Shown: positions 1 to 4,992 of the stretch, piece after piece | Layout of the letters: each line of letters begins with the position of its first letter | How positions within the stretch are numbered: position 1 is the first letter of the stretch | Source of the DNA: Cytophagales bacterium | GTDB lineage: Bacteria > Bacteroidota > Bacteroidia > Cytophagales > JAAEPT01 | Assembly: GCA_011524675.1 (NCBI GenBank) | Contig: WTJX01000389.1 | Coordinates: 1-5,291, forward strand | DNA length: 5,291 bases | Reading direction: 5' to 3' | Notes under the pieces: generated by a model | Seen by the model: the letters and a program-made list of their open reading frames with translations, nothing else | Databases searched by the model: none | What the model was told of the DNA's origin: nothing | Program-made: the position numbers and the translations under genes

Positions 1-830
1 ATCAAGAACGTTTCAAAGCGAAAGGTTTGATGGCATTGTTGGGTTGTGGTTTTGATCCTGGTGTTACAGGAGTATTTACGGCTTATGCCAATAAGCACTA
101 TTTTGACCAAATGCACTATTTGGATATTGTAGATTGCAATGCTGGAGACCATGGGCAGCCTTTTGCTACTAATTTTAATTTGGAAATAAATATACGTGAG
201 ATTACGCAAAACGGCAGATTTTGGGAGAATGGGCAATGGGTAGAAACCAAGCCGATGGAGATACATAAAGCCATAGACTACCCTTCTATAGGAGCGCGTG
301 AGTCTTATTTGCTGTATCATGAAGAATTAGAGTCTTTGACAAAAAACTTTCCAACCCTTAAGCGCGCACGTTTTTGGATGACTTTTTCTGAGGCTTATCT
401 AAAACATTTGGAAGTACTGGGCAATGTAGGACTTACAAGCATTGAACCTGTAATGTATGAGGGGAAAGAAATAATACCTTTACAGTTTTTGCAAGCGTTG
501 TTGCCAGAGCCTTCTTCGCTAGGAGAGAACTATACTGGTGAGACTTCTATAGGTTGCCACATCAAAGGGATAGCTAAAGGAAAAGAAAAAAGTTACTATA
601 TATACAATAATTGTAATCATGCAAAGGTATATGAGGAGGTAGGAGCGCAAGCAGTAGCTTATACGACTGGTGTACCTGCCATGATAGGGGCGATGATGAT
701 GCTCAAAGGTACATGGATGCAAGCAGGTGTGTGGAATGTGGAGCAGCTAGATCCTGATCCTTTCATGGAGCAACTTACTATTCATGGCTTGCCATGGCAT
801 GAGGTATTAGATGATGCGTATGTTTTTTAG
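1..830 (+). CDS. Carboxynorspermidine/carboxyspermidine dehydrogenase (saccharopine dehydrogenase family), 5'-truncated
   Basis: This enzyme condenses L-aspartate semialdehyde with a diamine (putrescine or diaminopropane) and reduces the product with NAD(P)H to carboxyspermidine or carboxynorspermidine in the cytoplasm. The frame is open from the left edge (first whole codon at base 3), so 275 C-terminal residues are visible. The family is usually about 400 residues, so the Rossmann N-terminus is missing. The visible part begins at the domain junction with GCGFDPGV (bases 42-65), followed by FTAYA. The family's C-terminal signature follows: EKSYYIYNNCNHAKVYEEVG, then QAVAYTTGVPAMIGA, then GVWNVEQLDPDPF and GLPW near the end. 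The TTG/ATG at 27-32 is internal, not the start. The next gene on this strand is nspC, the following step of the same pathway, which favours this call over lysine-pathway saccharopine dehydrogenase. The substrate (nor- versus spermidine form) cannot be decided from sequence. Confidence 0.9.
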   Translation, partial: QERFKAKGLMALLGCGFDPGVTGVFTAYANKHYFDQMHYLDIVDCNAGDHGQPFATNFNLEINIREITQNGRFWENGQWVETKPMEIHKAIDYPSIGARESYLLYHEELESLTKNFPTLKRARFWMTFSEAYLKHLEVLGNVGLTSIEPVMYEGKEIIPLQFLQALLPEPSSLGENYTGETSIGCHIKGIAKGKEKSYYIYNNCNHAKVYEEVGAQAVAYTTGVPAMIGAMMMLKGTWMQAGVWNVEQLDPDPFMEQLTIHGLPWHEVLDDAYVF

Positions 831-839
831 CAATTAGTT

Positions 840-885
840 CATAGACATATAGTCTGTAGTCCATAGTCCATTGACCATAGACTAT
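840..885. repeat. Short 'tagtccat' dyad repeat downstream of the dehydrogenase gene
   Basis: Bases 849-861 (atagtctgtagtc) can pair with 873-885 (gaccatagactat) around an 11-base loop, with one G-T wobble and one mismatch. The unit tagtccat...actattYtaaa recurs at 996-1021 inside repeat copy A. CATAGACATA at 840-849 is also the exact reverse complement of 981-990. The stem is AT-rich and no T-run follows it, so it is a poor candidate for an intrinsic terminator. A dispersed intergenic repeat fits better. Confidence 0.5.
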
Positions 886-896
886 TCTAAAAAAGG

Positions 897-1156
897 GTAA
901 GCATTCGGTAAACTACGTCTTTATTTCCATGAGCTTTTGGCTATTAGGTATTAGCAGTTAGCTTTTTTGTCCCTTCATAATATGTCTATGACCAATAGTC
1001 CATAAATTGTTGACTATTTTAAAGAAAATTATGTGCTATATATTTTATAATAAAATAAGAGCTAATCGCTAAAGGCTAAAAGCTTTTACCACTAAAAGTG
1101 TTTAGTGAAGAATAAAGAAAAGCTAAAGCTCAATACGGGCTTAACCGAACGCATAC
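897..1156. repeat. Palindromic intergenic repeat element, copy A (MITE-like)
   Basis: This 260-bp element begins with GTAAGCATTCGGTAAAC (897-913). It ends with CTTAACCGAACGCATAC (1140-1156), an imperfect reverse complement of the start (13 of 17 positions). A second inner inverted pair lies at 931-955 and 1061-1085 (about 19 of 25). A perfect small hairpin, CACTAAA-agtg-TTTAGTG, lies at 1090-1107. Its left 72 bases match copy B at 2415-2486 without gaps, with about nine differences. Its bases 1080-1128 match 2511-2559 with three differences. Copy A carries about 87 extra central bases, including a second 'tagtccat' unit. It holds no coding sequence and no transposase. It fills most of the 426-bp spacer between the dehydrogenase gene and nspC. 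Calling it a non-autonomous mobile element is inference, and no convincing target-site duplication is visible. Confidence 0.65.
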
Positions 1157-1207
1157 AAAAAAAGTGTTCAATGAAAAATCAAGAAAGCTAAAACACAATA
1201 GAAGGCT
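1097..1207. repeat. Degenerate tandem duplication of the repeat-element tail
   Basis: The segment from 1097 (agtgtttagtgaagaataaag...ctaaag.tcaata) is repeated in degenerate form from 1163 (agtgttcaatgaaaaatcaag...ctaaaacacaata), a period of 66 bp. The second unit straddles the boundary between copy A and the nspC leader. It also supplies the GTG at 1164 that opens a false N-terminal extension of nspC. Confidence 0.5.
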
Positions 1208-1242
1208 TTGCATAACTAAGCTTTTTCTAAGCCTTAACTTTA
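1202..1242 (+). promoter_or_regulatory. Possible nspC promoter/leader hairpin (weak)
   Basis: TTTG at 1207-1210 and TAACTTTA at 1235-1242 resemble the Bacteroidota sigma-A boxes (TTTG and TAnnTTTG). However, the 24-base spacing is long and the last base of the -7 box differs. AAGGCTT (1202-1208) and AAGCCTT (1229-1235) form a perfect 7-bp stem around a 20-base loop, overlapping these boxes. The assignment rests on position and partial consensus only. Confidence 0.25.
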
Positions 1243-1256
1243 TTAATGATATTGAT

Positions 1257-2399
1257 ATGATAGAAAAATACGAAATAGATTTTGACAGTGTACCAAGCCC
1301 TTGTTATCTCTTAGACGAAAGGCGATTGATTAAAAATTTGGAGCTTCTGCAAAGGGTAGCCCAAGAAAGTGGAGCACATGTATTATGTGCATTGAAAGGT
1401 TATGCCATGTGGAGTACTTTTCCATTGTTGAAACAATATATTTCGGGTGCTACCGTCAGTTCTTTGCACGAAAGCAAATCGATAGCCGAGCATTGGGGCG
1501 AAAAAGCTCATGCTTGTGCGCCTGTCTATGTGTCGCAAGAAATAGATGAAATACTGCACAATACATCGCATATTACTTTCAATTCTTTGACGCAATGGGA
1601 ACGCTACAAAGAAAAAAGTATCCAAGCCAAGGTTTCTCCAGCTTTGCGTATCAATCCAGAATATTCAGAAATAACTACAGAACTGTATAACCCCGCAGGT
1701 AGTGAGTGTCGTCTAGGTGTAAAAGCTGATGCTCTTGCAGCATTGCCCCAAGGAATAGAAGGTTTGCACTTTCATGTCCTTTGTGAGCAAGATTCTTTTG
1801 TATTGGAACGTGTATTACAAAAGGTAGAAGAAAAGTTTGGTCACCTCTTTTCTGCTTTGAAATGGATCAACTTTGGTGGTGGTCATCATATCACACGTTC
1901 GGATTATGATGTAGATCATCTTATCGCGCTTATCAAAGCTTTTCGAGAGAAATACGATTTAGAGGTGTTCTTAGAGCCTGGAGAGGCTATAGGGTGGGAG
2001 ACAGGTTATCTAGTGAGCGAGGTACAAGACATCGTACCAGCAGGAAAAAAGAATATTGCCATGTTGGATACTTCTTTTACGTGCCATATGCCCGATTGTC
2101 TAGAGATGCCCTACAAACCTTATATTGTCGGAGCTATAGAACCAAACGATTTCTTTCCTGTGTATGTGATGGGCGGAATGACTTGCCTTGCAGGCGATCA
2201 AATAGGAGACTATTCTTTTTGTGGTGAGCTAAAAGTAGGGGATAGGGTAGTGTTTCATGATATGATTCATTATACTATGGTCAAGAATAATACCTTCAAT
2301 GGTGTTAGGCTACCTTCTATCGCGATATGGACATCACAGGATGAACTGAAAGTTATCAAGTCGTTTGATTATGATGCTTATGAAACTAGGCTTTCGTAA
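1257..2399 (+). CDS. nspC: Carboxynorspermidine/carboxyspermidine decarboxylase
   Basis: NspC is a PLP-dependent cytoplasmic decarboxylase of the alanine-racemase-like fold type III group. It converts carboxynorspermidine or carboxyspermidine to norspermidine or spermidine. From ATG 1257 the protein is 380 residues, the usual family length. PSPCYLLDE opens the barrel, and K47 in CALKGYAMW is the expected Schiff-base lysine. SECRLGV, HFHVLCEQ (171-178) and FGGGHH (206-211; glycines for PLP phosphate) follow. LEPGEAIG (239-246), CLAGDQ (310-315; catalytic Cys310 and Asp314 by family analogy) and YTMVKNNTFNGVRLPS complete the signature. A frame-compatible GTG at 1164 would add 31 residues, but that stretch comes from repeat DNA and has no family counterpart, so I use ATG 1257. 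No Shine-Dalgarno is seen, which is normal for Bacteroidota. The dehydrogenase for the preceding step lies upstream, and related repeat elements flank the gene on both sides. Confidence 0.95.
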   Translation: MIEKYEIDFDSVPSPCYLLDERRLIKNLELLQRVAQESGAHVLCALKGYAMWSTFPLLKQYISGATVSSLHESKSIAEHWGEKAHACAPVYVSQEIDEILHNTSHITFNSLTQWERYKEKSIQAKVSPALRINPEYSEITTELYNPAGSECRLGVKADALAALPQGIEGLHFHVLCEQDSFVLERVLQKVEEKFGHLFSALKWINFGGGHHITRSDYDVDHLIALIKAFREKYDLEVFLEPGEAIGWETGYLVSEVQDIVPAGKKNIAMLDTSFTCHMPDCLEMPYKPYIVGAIEPNDFFPVYVMGGMTCLAGDQIGDYSFCGELKVGDRVVFHDMIHYTMVKNNTFNGVRLPSIAIWTSQDELKVIKSFDYDAYETRLS

Positions 2400-2414
2400 G
2401 TATCATAAAGTATC

Positions 2415-2588
2415 GTAAGCATTCGGTAAATAATACCTTTGTTCTCATGAGCTTTTGGCTTTTAGGTATTAGCAGTTAGCTTTTTTAGTAATGTCTAATA
2501 TTTTAGTAGAAAGCTTTTGCCACTAAAAATGTTTAGTGAAGAATAAAGAAAAACTAAAGTACTAAAACGTGGTTTACCGAATAGATAC
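2415..2588. repeat. Palindromic intergenic repeat element, copy B (short form)
   Basis: This 174-bp relative of copy A lies just after nspC in the same orientation. It starts with GTAAGCATTCGGTAAAT (2415-2431) and ends with GTTTACCGAATAGATAC (2572-2588), so ATTCGGTAAA is matched by an exact reverse complement at the other end. The hairpin CACTAAA-aatg-TTTAGTG (2521-2538) keeps both stem arms of copy A and differs only in the loop. Only 24 bases (2487-2510) separate the conserved left and right blocks, against 111 in copy A, so this copy lacks the central inverted arm. No coding sequence lies inside it. Confidence 0.65.
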
Positions 2589-2605
2589 AAATTACCTGTA
2601 TTTTC

Positions 2606-2622
2606 GTAAGCATTCATTAAAC
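2606..2622. repeat. Isolated copy of the element's terminal motif
   Basis: GTAAGCATTCATTAAAC differs from the left end of copy A (GTAAGCATTCGGTAAAC) at two adjacent positions. It lies 17 bases beyond the right end of copy B, in the same orientation as the left ends. No further element sequence follows, because the next gene starts at 2636. It may be a decayed remnant or a site the element family recognises. It sits in the likely 5' leader of the next gene, next to TATTTTCG (2599-2606), a one-mismatch version of the TAnnTTTG -7 box. Confidence 0.4.
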
Positions 2623-2635
2623 CCAATGAGATGTT

Positions 2636-3049
2636 ATGGCTAAAAAAAGTTGGATAGAAAAGCGTGATTGTGAAAAGTCTTTTCAAGTCAAAACCATAGA
2701 AAAAAAGTTTGCAGATATTCCAGAAGGCGCAAAAATGTTGATCGCTTCTCCTCTCATTATTGATGCCTATGTCAGTTGTATTCCATTTGGAAAAATAGTA
2801 GCACCTGCGACCATGCGAAACGATCTGGCTATTGAATACCAAGCAGACAAAAGCTGTCCTGTAACCACAGGTATTTTTTTGAGAATAGTGGCGGAAGCAG
2901 CATATATGGAAATCGTGGCAGGGAAGAGTATGGATGAGGTTACCCCTTTTTGGCGCATCATTGATCCCACATCAAAACTAGCTAGCAAGCTGGCGTGTGG
3001 TGCTGATTTCATAAGTAAACAAAGAGCAGAAGAGGTAGGGAGTATATAA
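2636..3049 (+). CDS. Small MGMT-family-like (alkyltransferase-like DNA-binding fold) protein
   Basis: This is a 137-residue soluble protein with no signal peptide or membrane segment. I place it tentatively with the small proteins annotated as MGMT family, which resemble the C-terminal DNA-binding domain of O6-methylguanine-DNA methyltransferase. The visible pattern is KSWIEK at the start, a hydrophobic strand MLIASPLIIDAYV (34-46), IPFGKI, then ATMRNDLAIEYQA (a helix-turn-helix-like stretch). CPVTTGIFLRIVAEAA (74-89), VTPFWRII (102-109) and LACGADFISKQRAEEV follow. At the position of the active-site PCHRV of true methyltransferases it has PFWRI (104-108). The acceptor cysteine is therefore absent and DNA repair by methyl transfer is not expected. 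The stop lies 23 bp before the P450 start, so co-transcription is likely. ATG 2636 is the only start that follows the upstream repeats and gives the KSW N-terminus. The family placement is from memory of the pattern, and its function is unknown. Confidence 0.6.
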   Translation: MAKKSWIEKRDCEKSFQVKTIEKKFADIPEGAKMLIASPLIIDAYVSCIPFGKIVAPATMRNDLAIEYQADKSCPVTTGIFLRIVAEAAYMEIVAGKSMDEVTPFWRIIDPTSKLASKLACGADFISKQRAEEVGSI

Positions 3050-3072
3050 AATTTTAGCTTGAGATAGCATAT

Positions 3073-4356
3073 ATGAGTATTCAACAACCAAAAGGGCATT
3101 GGTTTTGGGGTAATACCAAACAGTTTGCTTCTAATACATTAGGCTTCGTACAAGACTGTATGGCAAACTATAGCGGTGTTTGTTATGCAAAGATTGGTTT
3201 TAAAAATTTTTATCTGCCACTCAATGCAGTATTGGCAGATCATGTGTTAAGACAAAATAACAAAAGCTACAAAAAGAGCTTTGCTTATGCAGGTCTAAAA
3301 GTTTTTTTGGGTAATGGTCTGCTCACCAATGAAGGGCAAGAGTGGTTAGCACAAAGAAGGTTGATACAGCCAGCTTTTTACAAAGAGAGCATTAGTAAAC
3401 TGACAGACTTAATGCTCAAAGAAACCCAAGAAATGATAGCGCAATGGAAAGTTGAAAAAGAGTTTTCTTTAACACATCATATCAATACGCTTACACGCAA
3501 CATTATCACTAAAGCTATCTTTGGCAAGGACTTAGAAGGAAATAAAGCACTTGAAGCACTACCTCATATACTAGCTTCTTTTCGTCAGTACGGAAACGAC
3601 AAAATGAAAAATCTTTTGAAGCTACCTTTATGGATGCCTACAGCTTCTAATAGGCAGTTCAAAACGCATTTCCGTACATTCAAAGCATTGCTATCTGAGG
3701 CAATAGCACAACGGAAACAATCGCCAGAAAAGTACCAAGATATCTTGGCACTCTTTATTCAGCTAGAAGATGAAGAAGGCAATCGAATGAATGAGCAACA
3801 AGTATTTGATGAGATTGCTACTTTGTTTATAGCAGGGCAAGAAACCACAAGCAATGCCTTACAATTCGCTTTTTATTTGTTAGCAACACATCATGAGGTC
3901 AAAACAAAAGTAAAACAAAGTATAGTGAAAGGTGGCGAAGAAGCCACAAAATTAGTAGATGCTTGTAGCAAAGAAAGTTTACGTTTGTACCCACCAGCAT
4001 GGGCTATCAGCAGAGAAGCGATCAATGATGATGTCTTAGGACAAGTGAAGGTAAAAAAGGGAGATACCGTTTTTGTGCCTATTTATGCTTTTCATAGAGA
4101 CCCTAGTCAATGGGAGCAAGCTGATATATTCATACCAGAGCGTTTTTTGGAGGAATATCCAAAAAAGTATTACCTGCCTTTTGGTACAGGTCCTCGTTTC
4201 TGCATTGGTAATCACTTTGCCATGCAAGAAATGAATATTGTCATTGCAGAAGTACTGAAACAGCTAGACATAAGGTTGATAAGCCCAACAAAATTATCTT
4301 TTACTACATTGATGACACTTGCCCCCAAAGAAGAGATAAGGCTTGCTTTGGTTTAG
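3073..4356 (+). CDS. Cytochrome P450 monooxygenase
   Basis: This heme-thiolate monooxygenase inserts one oxygen atom from O2 into an organic substrate using electrons from a redox partner, and no partner is encoded in the window. It is complete at 427 residues, slightly short for the family. It has no N-terminal membrane anchor, so it is probably soluble. Landmarks in order are: the C-helix WLAQRR (91-96), whose Trp and Arg contact the heme propionate; the I-helix AGQETTS (254-260) with the oxygen-activating Glu-Thr pair; ExxR as ESLR (301-304); PERF (355-358); and the heme loop FGTGPRFCIG (370-379) with ligand Cys377. From Thr258 to the ExxR glutamate is only 43 residues, about nine fewer than I recall for CYP102A1, so the J/J' helices are trimmed. 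The core motifs look intact and it should be active. It follows the MGMT-like gene by 23 bp and has no separate promoter that I can see. The substrate cannot be read from sequence. Confidence 0.96.
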   Translation: MSIQQPKGHWFWGNTKQFASNTLGFVQDCMANYSGVCYAKIGFKNFYLPLNAVLADHVLRQNNKSYKKSFAYAGLKVFLGNGLLTNEGQEWLAQRRLIQPAFYKESISKLTDLMLKETQEMIAQWKVEKEFSLTHHINTLTRNIITKAIFGKDLEGNKALEALPHILASFRQYGNDKMKNLLKLPLWMPTASNRQFKTHFRTFKALLSEAIAQRKQSPEKYQDILALFIQLEDEEGNRMNEQQVFDEIATLFIAGQETTSNALQFAFYLLATHHEVKTKVKQSIVKGGEEATKLVDACSKESLRLYPPAWAISREAINDDVLGQVKVKKGDTVFVPIYAFHRDPSQWEQADIFIPERFLEEYPKKYYLPFGTGPRFCIGNHFAMQEMNIVIAEVLKQLDIRLISPTKLSFTTLMTLAPKEEIRLALV

Positions 4357-4403
4357 TACCTAGCTTTTCATTGGCAAGTGTAGGAACTAAAAAAATAGCG
4401 TTC

Positions 4404-4411
4404 TACCTTTG
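4404..4411 (+). promoter_or_regulatory. Bacteroidota -7 promoter box directly before a start codon
   Basis: TACCTTTG matches the Bacteroidota sigma-A -7 consensus TAnnTTTG exactly and lies four bases before ATG 4416. Initiation 5-8 bases downstream of the box would yield a leaderless or nearly leaderless transcript. A matching -33 TTTG at the usual 19-21 base spacing is not evident. TTGG at 4371 is about 29 bases away, which is too far. Confidence 0.55.
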
Positions 4412-4415
4412 TGCC

Positions 4416-4859
4416 ATGTTTGAGAAATTACGTTTTCCTCAGGTTACTATTGACATGACGGAAGAAGATGGGAAAAATTATTTTTTTGATCCTCTCCGAA
4501 AAAAAAAGTTAGTCATGACTCCAGAGGAGTGGGTGAGACAACATGTGGTACATTACTTTATTTCTTTATCTTATCCAAAAGGACTGATTTCTATGGAGTC
4601 GGGACTAAAGTACAATCGTCTGATGAAGCGTACAGACATTGTGGTCAGAGATAGAGACGGAGGGGTGTTCATGTTGGTAGAGTGTAAGGCAGCCTATGTA
4701 AAAGTGAATAAGAAAACGATAGAACAAGCAAGCATTTACAATCAAGAACTCAAAGCTAAATACTTGGCTGTTACCAATGGAAACGTATGGTATTGCTTTT
4801 TGATGGATTATGACAAGCAAGCCTATCAGCAGATGAAAGAGTTTCCAGTTTTTGAATAA
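4416..4859 (+). CDS. Stand-alone HsdR N-terminal-type PD-(D/E)XK nuclease-domain protein
   Basis: This 147-residue soluble protein resembles the type I restriction enzyme HsdR N-terminal domain family (HSDR_N_2-like) found as single-domain proteins throughout Bacteroidota. It shows the PD-(D/E)XK nuclease pattern: Glu61 in MESGLKYN, Asp74 in KRTDIVV, then the paired acid and lysine Glu89/Lys91 in MLVECKA. The QASIYN helix (104-109) and AVTNG (118-122) of this family follow. All metal-binding candidates are present, so it could be catalytic, but its target and partners are unknown. No HsdM, HsdS or helicase gene is nearby, so a classical restriction system is not supported here. I use ATG 4416 because a perfect -7 box ends four bases before it. 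The in-frame TTG at 4371 would add 15 residues encoded by the promoter itself. It begins 59 bp after the P450 stop and probably forms its own transcription unit. Confidence 0.85.
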   Translation: MFEKLRFPQVTIDMTEEDGKNYFFDPLRKKKLVMTPEEWVRQHVVHYFISLSYPKGLISMESGLKYNRLMKRTDIVVRDRDGGVFMLVECKAAYVKVNKKTIEQASIYNQELKAKYLAVTNGNVWYCFLMDYDKQAYQQMKEFPVFE

Positions 4860-4864
4860 TACTA

Positions 4865-4960
4865 CTTCATGAAGCTAGCTCAGAGAAAGTATTCTTCGTA
4901 CTTCGTACCTTGTACCTTGTACTTAATGCAGGCTTGTGTGATTTCATGTGAACTAGCTTC
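4865..4960. other. Palindrome and flanking inverted repeats in the pre-thiL spacer
   Basis: CTTCATGAAG (4865-4874) is a perfect 10-bp palindrome six bases after the upstream stop codon. GAAGCTAG (4871-4878) is an exact reverse complement of CTAGCTTC (4953-4960), enclosing the heptamer repeats. No T-run follows, so terminator function is uncertain. The arms are short and the long-range pairing may be chance. Confidence 0.3.
4894..4921. repeat. 7-bp tandem repeats in the pre-thiL spacer
   Basis: Four consecutive heptamers are present: CTTCGTA twice, then CCTTGTA twice, followed by a partial CTT. The two heptamer types differ at two positions. They lie between the nuclease-domain gene and thiL, in the only non-coding stretch of this part of the window. 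Short 'cttcgtac/cttgtac' runs of this kind are familiar between genes in Bacteroidota. No function is evident. Confidence 0.65.
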
Positions 4961-4992
4961 TACTATAAGGTAAATACCATTAAATACAAATT

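Noticed and set aside
27..32. TTG/ATG as the start of the dehydrogenase gene
   Set aside because: The frame is open back to the window edge and encodes plausible family sequence (QERFKAKG) before the GCGFDPGV motif. The full-length family also needs an N-terminal Rossmann domain.
849..885. Intrinsic terminator after the dehydrogenase gene
   Set aside because: The stem is imperfect and AT-rich and is followed by an A-rich rather than T-rich run. The unit also recurs elsewhere, so repeat DNA explains it better.
1164..1256. 31-residue N-terminal extension of NspC from GTG 1164
   Set aside because: The stretch is encoded by repeat DNA, is rich in Lys/Asn/Leu without family similarity, and ATG 1257 gives the normal family length.
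1994..2227. Plus-strand alternative-frame open frame inside nspC
   Set aside because: It lies wholly within the conserved C-terminal half of nspC, and its translation resembles no family.
2495..2842. Minus-strand open frame of 115 codons, and overlapping 2767-3099
   Set aside because: They overlap the well-supported MGMT-like gene and the repeat element, have low-complexity Phe/Tyr/Ser-rich translations, and show no recognisable motif. They are antisense shadows.
4371..4415. TTG 4371 as the start of the HsdR_N-type protein
   Set aside because: The added 15 codons contain the perfect -7 promoter box and have no expected family counterpart.
4416..4859. Part of a type I restriction-modification system
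   Set aside because: Only an HsdR_N-like single domain is present, without helicase motor, methylase or specificity subunit. Its neighbours are a P450 and thiL.
4894..4921. CRISPR-like array
   Set aside because: The repeats are 7 bp and directly abutting, without spacers, and no cas genes are present. It is a simple tandem repeat.
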